Source of the DNA: Zoogloea sp035335645
Lineage (GTDB): Bacteria; Pseudomonadota; Gammaproteobacteria; Burkholderiales; Rhodocyclaceae
Direction of reading: 5' to 3'
DNA length: 64,000 nucleotides
Assembly (NCBI GenBank): GCA_035335645.1
Contig: DAOQMM010000004.1
Coordinates: forward strand, 1-64,000
A program made the translations under genes and the position numbers. Numbering within the stretch: position 1 is the first letter of the stretch; each line of letters starts with the position of its first letter. This document shows, piece by piece, positions 41,101 through 50,384 of the stretch. A model generated the notes under the pieces. That model saw only the letters and a list, made by a program, of their open reading frames with translations. It was not told the origin of the DNA and ran no database searches.

Positions 41101-43022
41101 GCCGACCTCACGAGCGGCGCGGGCTGGGCCGTGGTCTGACAGTTGCGCAGGAAGGCCTCGAACATCAGGGTGGTCCAGATGGCGGAGCTGTAGTCACGAG
41201 CGCCGGATTGGTGGGCATCCACCAGATGGCGCAGGTAGGCTTCGTTGAAGAGCCCGGTGGCGCGCAGGGTCTCGCCGAGCAGCGCCTCGCGCACCCGCTC
41301 CTTGAGGGGGCCACGGAACCAGCGCGACAGGGGCACCGCGAAGCCCATCTTCGGGCGGTACAGCACGTCGCGGGGCAGCATCGGCTCCATGGACTTCTTG
41401 AACACGTACTTGCCTTCCTGCCCCTTGATCTTGAGGCTGCTGGGCAGGGACGCGAGCCATTCCACGAGGGGATGGTCCATCAGCGGTTCGCGCACTTCCA
41501 GGGAATGCGCCATGGAGGCCCGGTCCACCTTGGTGTTGATGTCGCCCACCAGATAGGTCTTGATGTCCAGGTACTGGATCAGCGCCAGGGGGTCATCGGT
41601 CTGGGCATTGGCGGCGTGGCGGCGGAACACCTCCAGGGCGTTGTAACCGCCCAGTTCCTGACGGAAACGCTGGGAGAAGAGCTGCCGACGCATGTCGTCC
41701 CGCAGGATCGACACGGAATGGAAATAGGCCTGGACCGAATCCCGCGCAAGCGCCTGGAAGGTGGTCTTGGCGCGGAACACCCGCGGCGCCCAGTCGGCCT
41801 TGGGATACACGGAGCCGAGGAAGCCGAAGAGCGGTCGGCGCAGGCCGTAGGGCAGCCCGCCACGCATCTTTTCTTCCATCATGTGGAAGCGGTAGCGGCG
41901 ATAGCCGCCCATGTTCTCGTCACCACCGTCGCCCGACAGGGCCACGGTGACGTGCTTGCGGGCGAGCTGGCAGACCCGGTAGGTGGGAATCGCGGAGCTG
42001 TCGGCGTAGGGCTCGTCGTACAGCGCGGCGAGGGTGTCGATGAGGTCGAAGTCGTCGGACTGGACGGTCTCGACGCGATGATTGGTCTTGTAGCGGTCCG
42101 CCACCATCTGGGCGAATTCGGATTCGTTGAAGGCCGGATCGTCAAAGGCGATGGAGCAGGTATTCACCGGCTCGTCCGACAGCCCGGCCATGGTCGCCAC
42201 CACCGCGCTGGAATCCACCCCGCCGGACAGGAAGGCGCCCAGGGGCACCTCGGCGATCATGCGCAGGCGCACGGACTCCTTCAGGCGCTCCTTCAGCTCC
42301 GCCGTGGCGTCGGCGAGGTTCAGGTTGTGGTCGAGGGTGAAACGCACGTCCCAGTAGGGCTTGGGCTGGGGTATTGGCTCGCCGCGGCGGATCGTCAGGG
42401 TGAAGCCGGGATCGAGCTTGCGCGCGCCTTTGAAGATCGTGCGCGGCTCAGCCACATAACCCAGGGCGAAGTATTCCTCCACCGCCAGCGGGTCCATGGT
42501 CCGGTCCAGGTCCGGGTGCTGCATCAGCACCTTGAGTTCGGAGCCGAAGACCAGCGTGCCATCCCTCAGGATGGCGTAATACATGGGCTTCACCCCCATG
42601 CGGTCGCGGGCCATGAAGAAGGTCTGGCGGTTGCGGTCCCACAGGGCAAACGCAAACATGCCGCGGAAACGCTGCACGCAGGCCTCACCCCACGATTCCC
42701 ACGCATGGACGATGACTTCCGTATCGCTGCGGGTGTGGAAGCGGTGACCGAGGGCGGTGAGTTCGGGAATCAGTTCCTGATAGTTGTAGATCTCGCCGTT
42801 GAACACCACCACCACCGAGCCGTCCTCATTGAAGAGGGGCTGCTGACCCGTGGACAGGTCGATGATGGACAGACGCCGGTGGGCGAAGGCCACCCCCGGC
42901 TCGAAGTGATAGCCGCTTTCATCCGGTCCGCGATGGGACTGGATGTCGTTCATCCGCTGCATCAGCTCGCGCGGATAGTCCTGCTGGCCCCGCGTGTCGA
43001 ATATTCCGGCAATGCCGCACAT
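41097..43022 (-). CDS. XrtA/PEP-CTERM system amidotransferase (asparagine synthase family), copy 2
   Basis: 641 residues, with Cys2 at the N-terminus (MCGIAGIFDTRGQQDYP), SHRGPDESGYHFEPGVAFAH and the synthase domain PP-loop GAFLSGGVDSSAVVATM, then ALSGDGGDENMGGYRRYRFH. The subgroup matches the XrtA amidotransferase (TIGR03108). In Zoogloea-type floc formers a related gene is needed for floc formation, as I recall. It probably amidates a carboxyl group on the growing polysaccharide using glutamine. The 42-base gap to the upstream sugar transferase is AT-rich relative to the region. Compared with copy 1 it has a different C-terminal region, so the substrates may differ. Confidence 0.9.
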   Translation of the reverse strand: MCGIAGIFDTRGQQDYPRELMQRMNDIQSHRGPDESGYHFEPGVAFAHRRLSIIDLSTGQQPLFNEDGSVVVVFNGEIYNYQELIPELTALGHRFHTRSDTEVIVHAWESWGEACVQRFRGMFAFALWDRNRQTFFMARDRMGVKPMYYAILRDGTLVFGSELKVLMQHPDLDRTMDPLAVEEYFALGYVAEPRTIFKGARKLDPGFTLTIRRGEPIPQPKPYWDVRFTLDHNLNLADATAELKERLKESVRLRMIAEVPLGAFLSGGVDSSAVVATMAGLSDEPVNTCSIAFDDPAFNESEFAQMVADRYKTNHRVETVQSDDFDLIDTLAALYDEPYADSSAIPTYRVCQLARKHVTVALSGDGGDENMGGYRRYRFHMMEEKMRGGLPYGLRRPLFGFLGSVYPKADWAPRVFRAKTTFQALARDSVQAYFHSVSILRDDMRRQLFSQRFRQELGGYNALEVFRRHAANAQTDDPLALIQYLDIKTYLVGDINTKVDRASMAHSLEVREPLMDHPLVEWLASLPSSLKIKGQEGKYVFKKSMEPMLPRDVLYRPKMGFAVPLSRWFRGPLKERVREALLGETLRATGLFNEAYLRHLVDAHQSGARDYSSAIWTTLMFEAFLRNCQTTAQPAPLVRSA

Positions 43023-43064
43023 AGTCCCTACCTTAAATTCCGCGTTGCCGCTTAGCTCGCGCTG

Positions 43065-44231
43065 TCAGCGCCCCTTGGCCGCGCACAGGGCCAGATAGAG
43101 ATCGGCATACCGCTTCACCATGCCGTCCAGGCTGAAATTCGCCTCCACGCGCAGCCTTCCCGCGTGTCCTTCCGCCCGGCCCCGCAGCGGATCCCGCACG
43201 TACTCCAGCAGCTTATCGGCAAGACGCTGGCTGTCCTGAGGGGGAACCAGCGCGCCGCTCTCCCCGTCGGCGACCAGTTCGCCGTTGCCGCCCACGTCCG
43301 TGGCCACGACCGGCAAGCCGGCCGCCATGGCCTCCAGGATCGTGTTCGAGATGCCCTCGGTCTGGGAGGGCAGCACGAACAGATCGAAACCACTCATCAT
43401 CCGGGGTACGTCAGAACGCTCCCCGGCCATCCACACCCGGCCATTCAGCCCGAGCGTCCGGATCTCATCCTCGATCCGCCCACGCAGCGGGCCGTCGCCA
43501 GCCAGCACCAGACGCACCGATTCGCTGTGCGTCGCATCCAATTGACGCATCCGGGCAAAGGCTCGCACCAGATTGAGCTGATCCTTGACCGCCTGCAGGC
43601 GCCCCACCGTGCCGATCACGAAATACGCCGGATCGTTGAAGGGCGATCCCTCGAGCGCCGCACGACGCGCGCCTCGCGGCGTGAATCGGGCGACGTCGAC
43701 GCCGTTGCAGATCCGCTCGGCCCGTCTGTCTGGAATGCCGACCGCACGCACCAGATATGACAGGATCTGCCCGGACAGCGCAATGTAATGAGTCACGAAG
43801 GGTCTGTAGAGCCGGCGCATCCAGCGGAACTTGGCGCGCGTGCCATGTGGATCCGAGACATCCCAGCCGTGCTCTCCATGAATGCGGACGGGAACACCCG
43901 CCGCCCAGGCCGGCACCGTCGCCTCCAGCGCTGCCAGATTGCGGGTATGCACGACATCCGGACGATACGCGCGGAACAGCCTGAACAATGCCGGATAGAT
44001 CTTGACCCCCTGCCCTGGCGGTTTGTGCAGTGCGACGAATTCTACATCCGGCACCTGCACGCGGGCACAGAAAAGCGGTTCACATTGTGTCAATGCCACG
44101 ACGATATGCCGAAAGCGTGTCCGATCCATCCGGTTGATCAGATTGACGACGCCATTTTCTAGCCCGCCGACGGCAAAGCTATACACCACGTGCATGACGA
44201 GCAATCGCCCGTCAGGGTGAAGCGCGCTCAT
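43065..44231 (-). CDS. XrtA/PEP-CTERM locus sugar transferase (TIGR03088 type)
   Basis: 388 residues, GT4. VMHVVYSFAVGGLENGVVNL and HRIVVALTQCEPLF-like strands open the acceptor domain, and EHGWDVSDPHGTRAKFRWMR is characteristic of the stp2 family in XrtA loci. The donor half has VIGTVGRLQAVKDQLNLVRA and SNTILEAMAAGLPVVATDVG. It adds a sugar to the precursor; donor unknown. I start at 44231, where ATG overlaps the exosortase stop by four bases, which supports coupled translation. An alternative longer frame is the overlapping exosortase reading. Confidence 0.88.
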   Translation of the reverse strand: MSALHPDGRLLVMHVVYSFAVGGLENGVVNLINRMDRTRFRHIVVALTQCEPLFCARVQVPDVEFVALHKPPGQGVKIYPALFRLFRAYRPDVVHTRNLAALEATVPAWAAGVPVRIHGEHGWDVSDPHGTRAKFRWMRRLYRPFVTHYIALSGQILSYLVRAVGIPDRRAERICNGVDVARFTPRGARRAALEGSPFNDPAYFVIGTVGRLQAVKDQLNLVRAFARMRQLDATHSESVRLVLAGDGPLRGRIEDEIRTLGLNGRVWMAGERSDVPRMMSGFDLFVLPSQTEGISNTILEAMAAGLPVVATDVGGNGELVADGESGALVPPQDSQRLADKLLEYVRDPLRGRAEGHAGRLRVEANFSLDGMVKRYADLYLALCAAKGR

Positions 44232-45733
44232 TTCACGCGGTCCAGCGACTGGAGCTGCTGGAACAGCGGCCCCTGCAGGGACGCGGCAGCATCCTCCAGC
44301 GCCTGTTCGGCGGAACGCTCGTCGGGCGCCCGCGACCACATCGCCACATAGGCCGACGTGTCAGCCTTGCCGGTCAACCGGGCCAGCGTCAAGAGGCCCT
44401 TGGCGACGTAATCGCTGGTGACCAGTCGACCGTCGATCCAGTACGCGCTCCAGACCACGATGCGCGTCCCCTCTCCGCTGAGGACCGAACGCTTCCAGGC
44501 GCCGAAGGGCGTCTCCGGACCGGCCCCCTCGTCGAGCATCGCCCAATGGTGATCCTCGACCGACAGCAGCACATTGCCTGCGCGAACCAATTCACGGCCC
44601 TGGGACTGATTCGCGTAGACCGCCACATAGGCATTCACCGTGCGCCGCCCGTCGGAATAGCCTTCCTCCATCAGCCCGCGATGGCCGCTGAAGCGTGGCT
44701 GGAATGCGTGCCCCGTTTCGACACCACCCGCTCGCCATGCGCCACCGGCCGCCGGCAACGCTATCGGGATGGTGACATCCCGATCAGTCGGCGCCGCGAG
44801 CAGGACGGCGACCACCGGCCACACCGCGGTCAGCAGGGCGAACGGCAGCACGCCCCGCACCAGCGCCGCCGTGTCGATTGATGCGGCCGGCGCAGGGACC
44901 GCCGCAGCCGCCGGCAGCTCATCCAGATCCTCCCGCCAGAACGAGCCCACCCAGAACATGAGCAGGATCACCAGCCCGAAGAACACCCAGCCATAGATCA
45001 GGTGATCAACACCGGTGGCGAGCTGGTTATTGCTGAAGTAGCCCAGCATCACGATCATGAAGGCCCTCAGCCAGTTGGCGACCACCGGCATCACGATGGC
45101 CACCGCCGTGAAGATCAGCCGTCGCCGCAGACTACGGAAACTGAGATAGGCGTAGAGGGTCCCGACCATCACCGACGCAATCAGATAACGAAAGCCGCTG
45201 CAGGCCTCAATCACCGACCAACGGCCGTTGGGCAGGACGAAATGCAGCCCTTCCTGGTACACGGGCACGCCCATGAGACGCACGGCCGACACGGTAAACA
45301 AAGCCGTGTACTTCATCATGACAGGTAACAGGAATTCACCTGCGGGGATGCCGAACAGCAGAAACAGCAGCGGAAATTTCAGGGCCCCCGCGGCTTCGCG
45401 GCCGAGCACGCCGAAGAGCGTCAGCACCAGCATCGTGACAAGGCAGAAATGCGAGACCGATGCCACGCTGCCCAACTGCCCGAGCAGCCATCCAAAGCCG
45501 GCCACCGCGACCGGCAACAGCCAGATCGGCCACGCGCGCAGCGGACGGGTCGCCAGCACCTCGCGCTTGCGCCATACCAGCCATGCAAAGATGGGAATCA
45601 CCATGAGGCCGTGGGCATAGGATTCCGAACGCCACCATACCCCGGCGATGTCAGCCGCCGTGGTGAAGTAGGCGCCAATGATCCACAGAAACACGCCGGC
45701 GATGGCCACCGGTACCGCTCGTCGTGAATTCAT
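44228..45733 (-). CDS. xrtA: exosortase A fused to an EpsI domain
   Basis: 501 residues. The first 270 form the eight-helix EpsH-type exosortase, an inner-membrane cysteine protease/transpeptidase that recognises PEP-CTERM sorting signals. The catalytic residues are visible: Cys178 in EACSGFRYL, Arg223 in NWLRAF and His244 in VDHLIYGW. Residues about 290-501 are an EpsI-type (DUF3485) domain, for example YANQSQGRELVRAGNVLLS and GTRIVVWSAYWIDG, which should be periplasmic. The Cys motif with FRY and the fused EpsI are the class A signature. The ATG at 45733 follows GGACAAGG; a GTG at 45751 is possible. It is embedded in the eps array between a FemAB-like gene and a sugar transferase. Confidence 0.93.
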   Translation of the reverse strand: MNSRRAVPVAIAGVFLWIIGAYFTTAADIAGVWWRSESYAHGLMVIPIFAWLVWRKREVLATRPLRAWPIWLLPVAVAGFGWLLGQLGSVASVSHFCLVTMLVLTLFGVLGREAAGALKFPLLFLLFGIPAGEFLLPVMMKYTALFTVSAVRLMGVPVYQEGLHFVLPNGRWSVIEACSGFRYLIASVMVGTLYAYLSFRSLRRRLIFTAVAIVMPVVANWLRAFMIVMLGYFSNNQLATGVDHLIYGWVFFGLVILLMFWVGSFWREDLDELPAAAAVPAPAASIDTAALVRGVLPFALLTAVWPVVAVLLAAPTDRDVTIPIALPAAGGAWRAGGVETGHAFQPRFSGHRGLMEEGYSDGRRTVNAYVAVYANQSQGRELVRAGNVLLSVEDHHWAMLDEGAGPETPFGAWKRSVLSGEGTRIVVWSAYWIDGRLVTSDYVAKGLLTLARLTGKADTSAYVAMWSRAPDERSAEQALEDAAASLQGPLFQQLQSLDRVK

Positions 45734-45803
45734 GCCTTGTCCGCCTCGCACGCGGCACGCGGCATGGACCGCCGCCGCGCCTCAATGAACGTCGTCACCA
45801 TGT

Positions 45804-46841
45804 TTAACCCAGATTCCGGACGATCATGGGGCCCAGGCGATTGGCCACCCCCACCGGAAGGCGCTTCCACAGGGCAATGAAGGCGCGGTACTTGGGGTTC
45901 ATGGGATTGTTCTGGGGAATCTCGTCCCGCTTGAAAAGCCGGTATTCGTACGAAAGGGGCATGGGCTCGAAGCCCCAGTTCTTCTTGAAACTGTACGGGC
46001 CCGTGCCGATCTTGCTGCGGCCATAGTCGAAGAGGCGGCAGCCCCGGGCGCAAGCCCGTCGCATCAGTTCCCAGTATTTGAAGTCGTTGGCGGCCAGATC
46101 CCGCGCCTCCATGTCGTCACCGGCGTAATAGGGCAGGATCTCTTCACGGAAGTAGAAGCTCAGCACGGAGGACAGGAGCTTCCCGTCGGCCGTGGTCACC
46201 GTCATGACTTCGCAATCCTTGCCGAACACTTCCAGCAGGGTCTCGAAGAAACGCTTGGGCAGCGCCGGCGTACCGTGGCGCAGGACATTGTCCGAATACA
46301 GGGCGAAGAAACGGTCGGCGTTGGGATCGACGTGACTCACGAGTCCGTTCTTGATGCCCTTGCGAACCATGGCGCGCTGCTTGCGCGGAATGGCCAGCAT
46401 GTTCGCCTCCTCGTCGGGCAGGATCTCCTTGCGGAAGGTGACGTACAGATCCTGCCGCGGCCAGTCTTCGTGACGGGCCCGCAGGTTGCGATATTCCAGG
46501 TGCTGGACGCCGGCCTGTCGGGAAATGGTCTCCGCCTCGGCCTCCAGCGCAGCCACCGCGTCGGCGTCTGAGCCTGCCACGCCGCCATACACTGCAAACG
46601 GCAGCGAGGTCATGGAATGCCCGAAGAGGCGGCTGTTCACCTCAACCAGCGGCAGCACCGCGACGATATGCCCATCCCGTTCGGCCAGCAGGTAATGGCA
46701 ACGATGGCGGAAGACCCGCTCGATGATGTCGCGCCATTCGATGCGGTGAAAGAAGGTGGCGTCGGGGCAGTCGAAGACGAATGCGTTCCAGCGCGTGGAA
46801 TCGCCCGCCTGGAAGCGGCGTACGGAAATCGGTGAAGCCAT
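45804..46841 (-). CDS. FemAB-like protein, XrtA/PEP-CTERM system-associated
   Basis: 345 residues of the FemAB/GNAT-like double-domain family (TIGR03019 type). It begins PISVRRFQAGDSTRWNAFVF and contains FGHSMTSLPFAVYGGVAGSD, AMVRKGIKNGLVSHVD and the C-terminal FDYGRSKIGTGPYSFKKNWG, which are characteristic. FemAB proteins transfer an aminoacyl group from tRNA to a peptide; the XrtA members probably transfer an acyl or aminoacyl group to glycan or protein. The last segment suggests substrate contact at a basic cleft. The gene lies between a deacetylase (10-base gap) and exosortase (70-base gap). Together with the ACP, ligase and decarboxylase it could be part of one decoration pathway, which is inference. 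Confidence 0.88.
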   Translation of the reverse strand: MASPISVRRFQAGDSTRWNAFVFDCPDATFFHRIEWRDIIERVFRHRCHYLLAERDGHIVAVLPLVEVNSRLFGHSMTSLPFAVYGGVAGSDADAVAALEAEAETISRQAGVQHLEYRNLRARHEDWPRQDLYVTFRKEILPDEEANMLAIPRKQRAMVRKGIKNGLVSHVDPNADRFFALYSDNVLRHGTPALPKRFFETLLEVFGKDCEVMTVTTADGKLLSSVLSFYFREEILPYYAGDDMEARDLAANDFKYWELMRRACARGCRLFDYGRSKIGTGPYSFKKNWGFEPMPLSYEYRLFKRDEIPQNNPMNPKYRAFIALWKRLPVGVANRLGPMIVRNLG

Positions 46842-46851
46842 GTATCGGAAC

Positions 46852-47721
46852 CTAAGCTGACGGCGTGTCGCCGGAAAGGAACACCTCGTCCATCCGTCCC
46901 CACGCAAAATCATTGAGCAGACGGGTGAAGCGGGCCTCGGTGCGCTCCAGATTGACATAGTGGCGGAAGCGGGTCTTGGCACTCGCCTCAAGGACCACCG
47001 GTTGCCCGGGATCGAGTTCCCAGGGATGGAAGTAGAAGATCGCCGGCTTACGGTCACCTGCATTCACCTGGCGAATGCCCCACGCCGACACGCCATAAGG
47101 CAGCAGGCGGAAATAGCCGCCGCCGCCCACCGGCCAGTTCCGCCCGAAACGCCGGACCGTGGTGATGGGAATCTCGACGAGACTGTTGCCGACCGGGTAC
47201 GTGAAACGCGGCGCATCGGGCACACCGTAGTGGTCATGGCGCACCGGATACACACTTGAACTGTAGACGTAACCCGCGGCCTGGATGCAGTCGTGGGCCC
47301 ACGGGTTGCTCAGTCCGACCGAAAAGCTTGGCGCACGGTAGCCACGCACTTCGAGGCCGGTGATGTCTTCGAGGATCGCCTTGGCCAACCGGATGTCGCA
47401 CAGGAAGGCTTCAGGCGACTGATCGCTGGCCCGCTCGTGACCATAACCATGACTGGCGATCTCGTGACCGGCTTCCGCAATGCGCCGGACCAGCGCCGGG
47501 TAGCGCTCGGCAATCCAGCCCAGGGTGAAAAACGTGCCCTTGGCACCGGCAGCATCCATCAGCGCAAGGATGCGATCCACGTTGGCTTCGACGCGACAGG
47601 GCGTGCCATCCCAGCCCGAGCGTGGAAAATGCGGCGCGAGCGCGGAAACCTGGAAGTAGTCTTCCACATCGCAGGTCAGTGCATTGACCAGTGAGCGGGC
47701 GTCGTCGACATGCGGATTCAT
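46852..47721 (-). CDS. XrtA system polysaccharide deacetylase (TIGR03006 type, DUF3473)
   Basis: 289 residues. The start NALTCDVEDYFQVSALAPHF is diagnostic of the XrtA-linked deacetylase, with the metal-binding Asp pair in DVEDYF. ASHGYGHERASDQSPEAF supplies the His ligands, and VRGYRAPSFSVGLSNPWAHD the third motif. The C-terminal part GRNWPVGGGGYFRLLPYGVS and FYFHPWELDPGQPVV is the DUF3473 extension. It removes acetyl groups from the polymer, probably in the cytoplasm or periplasm; no signal peptide is seen. Its ATG overlaps the stop of the ATPase gene by four bases. It is the third deacetylase of the locus. Confidence 0.92.
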   Translation of the reverse strand: MNPHVDDARSLVNALTCDVEDYFQVSALAPHFPRSGWDGTPCRVEANVDRILALMDAAGAKGTFFTLGWIAERYPALVRRIAEAGHEIASHGYGHERASDQSPEAFLCDIRLAKAILEDITGLEVRGYRAPSFSVGLSNPWAHDCIQAAGYVYSSSVYPVRHDHYGVPDAPRFTYPVGNSLVEIPITTVRRFGRNWPVGGGGYFRLLPYGVSAWGIRQVNAGDRKPAIFYFHPWELDPGQPVVLEASAKTRFRHYVNLERTEARFTRLLNDFAWGRMDEVFLSGDTPSA

Positions 47722-48794
47722 CGGGATTCCGTTTCCTTGCCTGCCGTCTGGGACGGCTTCTGTACGGCCTGGAGAAGCTGTCCCAGCGCATTCAGCGTGG
47801 TGGACAGGGTCCGCTCCAGCAAGGCCAGACGCTCTTCAAAGCGCGCGGTGTCGAAGCCTTCGCCTGCCTTCGCCAGCGTCCGCAGGGCCTCCGGCTCCGC
47901 CGCCAGGCGCGCCAGATCGACCCCCGCAAGCCCCGCGGACAGCGCCGCTGCGGGCGTATCCGCCTGCATGGCGGGCGGCGCCACCTGCTCTTCACGCATC
48001 TCGGCCACCACCTGCTCCACGATGGCAGCGGAGATTCGGCGCTGTTCCGTCAGGAATGCGGCCAGCAGGACGCGATCGCAGACTGCGTTGATGCGGCGGG
48101 GAATGCCCTGGGAACTTGCATGGATCGCGGCCAGCGCGTCCGCGTCGAAAGACGGCACACCGCGCCAGCCGACGCAATTGAGGCGGTGTTCGATATAGGC
48201 CTGGGTCTCGGTTGCATCCAGCGGGCCAAGGTGGAAGGACGCGATCACGCGCTGGCGCAGCTGCAGCATCTGCGGACTTTGCATGATGGCGCGGAATTCC
48301 GGCTGGCCAACGAGGAAGCTCTGCAGCAGCGCATGGTCCTCGAGCTGGAAGTTGGAGAGCATGCGCAGCTCCTCGACCGCCCGGGGAGTCAGATTCTGGG
48401 CCTCATCGACCACCAGCAGCGCACGCTTGCCGGCTGCAGCCACCGAGACCAGATAGGTTTCAATGGCCACCAGCAGATCGCTCTTGCTCATCTGCCGGCT
48501 CGGAATGCCGAAGGCGGCGGCCACCAGACGGAGGATGTCGTCCGCGTCGATCTGTGTGCTGACCAGATTGGCCGCCACGATCTTGGACGGATCGAGCTTT
48601 TCAAGCAGGCTGCGCACGAGCAGCGTTTTGCCCGCCCCTACCTCGCCGGTGATCACGATGAAGCCTTCGTTCTGGTGCAGTCCGTACTCCAGATAGGCCA
48701 TCGCCCGCCGGTGACCGCGGCTGCCATAGAAGAAGCTGGGGTCCGGATTGAGCTGGAACGGCTTGCCGCGCAAGCCAAAATGGGATTCGTACAT
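47718..48794 (-). CDS. XrtA-associated AAA ATPase (TIGR03015 type)
   Basis: 358 residues. It opens MYESHFGLRGKPFQLNPDPS, typical of ExeA/GspA-like secretion ATPases. Walker A GEVGAGKT has Lys56, and Walker B is ALLVVDEAQNL. The sensor region LLQSFLVGQPEFRAIM and GIPRRINAVCDRVLLAAFL follow. The C-terminal 90 residues are alanine/glutamate-rich and could form a coiled coil (LERTLSTTLNALGQLLQAVQ). It is a cytoplasmic AAA protein, probably powering or gating polymer or protein export. It stops in the deacetylase start (ATGA) and lies six bases after the outer-membrane protein gene. Confidence 0.92.
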   Translation of the reverse strand: MYESHFGLRGKPFQLNPDPSFFYGSRGHRRAMAYLEYGLHQNEGFIVITGEVGAGKTLLVRSLLEKLDPSKIVAANLVSTQIDADDILRLVAAAFGIPSRQMSKSDLLVAIETYLVSVAAAGKRALLVVDEAQNLTPRAVEELRMLSNFQLEDHALLQSFLVGQPEFRAIMQSPQMLQLRQRVIASFHLGPLDATETQAYIEHRLNCVGWRGVPSFDADALAAIHASSQGIPRRINAVCDRVLLAAFLTEQRRISAAIVEQVVAEMREEQVAPPAMQADTPAAALSAGLAGVDLARLAAEPEALRTLAKAGEGFDTARFEERLALLERTLSTTLNALGQLLQAVQKPSQTAGKETESR

Positions 48795-48800
48795 GAGCGG

Positions 48801-50384
48801 TCAGAAGAGGATGATCACGCTCCCCAGCAGCGCGTTTTCGGTGTATTCGGTGGTGCCGGTGGCCCGGCTGTGGCGGTAGGTCAGAGAGCCGCTGGAACGA
48901 CGGGTGAAGGACGTGGAGAGGCCCGCCGTCGCTCGCCGGGTCTTGTTGGTGAAGGACGGCGTCGTGGCACTGCCGTCAGCCTGCGTGCGGATCAGCGTCA
49001 TGTCGGCCGTCGCGGATGTAAGCGGCGTCAGGCGATGATTCAGCATCAGACTGCCGCTGCTGTCGGTCACACGGGTGGCGTTGATGAATTCCCCGCCGAG
49101 CGCCGCAGTCTGGCTGACCAGCGAGCTGCGCTCCGAGCGGTAGCCGCTGAACATGAACGTCGTCCGTCGCAGCCCCACGTAGGAAGCCCCGAACTGCAGG
49201 CGGCGATCAAGGAAGACCCCGTTGTTGAGCACCGACTGGCTGATGCCGATCTGCTGATCGGTGGACACCCCCTGATTGGTCAGGTAAGTCCGGACCGCCT
49301 GATCGCGGGCAACCGGATCCGGATAGCGCGATGCGAGCAGGCCCATGAGGAGATCGTAGGCCGTCGTGAGGGACGTTGCGCTGAGCGCCTGGCTGGTGCT
49401 GGTGACGTCCTTGGAGAACTTTGCATTGAAGACGAACGGACCCGTGGAGTAGTCCCCGCTCATCTGGTATCCGGGCCCGAAGAAGCGATCTTCCCAGGTG
49501 GCGGACACGCGGCCGAACGCAGACGGCTTCCAGTCGAAACCGGCCCCCACGATGGTGGATTGCTGGGTATTGCTGCTGTTGTAGTTGTTGCCTTCACCAC
49601 CGCCAATCACCCGCAGCTGCAGCTGCGGCGTCACCCGGCTCATCAGCGTGAGCCGCGCCGACTGAAGATGCAGATCACGGCGTCCGGTCTGGGAAACCTG
49701 ATTGTCGCTGAACGCCAGCGACCAGCCGGACTGCCCGAACGCGGTTTCATCCACGAGGCTGCCCGACCACATCTGCTGTTGCATGCGCTGGAAGGACCCG
49801 GAGCTGGCGGAGGACGAGTTGATGTCGTAGCGCAGTTCCGCCACACCCGAATTGTGGAAATGACCGCGCAGGTACGGGCTGATACCGACGTTCCGGACAT
49901 TGGTCTGGTTGGCGCGGCCCGTCACCTGATCGCCCGGACGCACGCCGAGCACCGAGGCGACTTCACGGGATTCCGATCCCCGCACGTCCACATACGCAAA
50001 TTTTTCGACAGCCTCGACACTTCCTGTCCCGTTGAACGTCAGGAAACTGGTGTTGAGGTTCGAATTGTTGGCGTAGAAGAGACTCGCGACGCTGGCGCGC
50101 AGGTTCCCCTGGGCGCGACCTCCCCGACTGTTCAGCTCCATGGACGGAATGATGCCGGTGATGTAATCGGACTTGGACGACGCATTGCCCCCCGTCCCGC
50201 TCCCGCGGCTCAGGTCGACGTTGTCGGTGATCGTCTCGGTCAGGCGCAGCGAGGGGGAGAACGTCACCTGATGATCCTGAGCCAGCACGGACATGCTCGT
50301 CAGGGCAAGCGGAATGGTCAGGACGCTCATCCGGACGACGGTCCGGGACAGAGCTCGACCGTGAACGGGGCTTCGGCGCTTCAC
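48801..50384 (-). CDS. PEP-CTERM system-associated outer-membrane beta-barrel (TIGR03016 type)
   Basis: 527 residues. A signal peptide is visible (MSVLTIPLALTSMSVLAQDH), then many alternating beta-strands, for example FSPSLRLTETITDNVDLSRG and GNLRASVASLFYANN. The C-terminus TEYTENALLGSVIILF ends in an aromatic residue, as outer-membrane barrels do. The family is tied to XrtA loci and is the likely porin or assembly partner for export of the polymer across the outer membrane. Its ATG overlaps the stop of the tyrosine autokinase gene by four bases. It is similar in role, not in sequence, to EpsL-type proteins. I do not see a cleavage motif other than VLA-QD. Confidence 0.88.
   Translation of the reverse strand: MKRRSPVHGRALSRTVVRMSVLTIPLALTSMSVLAQDHQVTFSPSLRLTETITDNVDLSRGSGTGGNASSKSDYITGIIPSMELNSRGGRAQGNLRASVASLFYANNSNLNTSFLTFNGTGSVEAVEKFAYVDVRGSESREVASVLGVRPGDQVTGRANQTNVRNVGISPYLRGHFHNSGVAELRYDINSSSASSGSFQRMQQQMWSGSLVDETAFGQSGWSLAFSDNQVSQTGRRDLHLQSARLTLMSRVTPQLQLRVIGGGEGNNYNSSNTQQSTIVGAGFDWKPSAFGRVSATWEDRFFGPGYQMSGDYSTGPFVFNAKFSKDVTSTSQALSATSLTTAYDLLMGLLASRYPDPVARDQAVRTYLTNQGVSTDQQIGISQSVLNNGVFLDRRLQFGASYVGLRRTTFMFSGYRSERSSLVSQTAALGGEFINATRVTDSSGSLMLNHRLTPLTSATADMTLIRTQADGSATTPSFTNKTRRATAGLSTSFTRRSSGSLTYRHSRATGTTEYTENALLGSVIILF

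Noticed and set aside
38083..41139. A rightward open frame of 1018 codons opposite amidotransferase and glycosyltransferase genes
   Set aside because: A shadow of two conserved genes; no motif or ribosome binding site.
37954..43022. The two Cys2 amidotransferases as true asparagine biosynthesis genes (asnB)
   Set aside because: Both are packed by overlaps into an exopolysaccharide operon among glycosyltransferases, and one belongs to the XrtA subgroup, so a glycan target is more likely than free aspartate.
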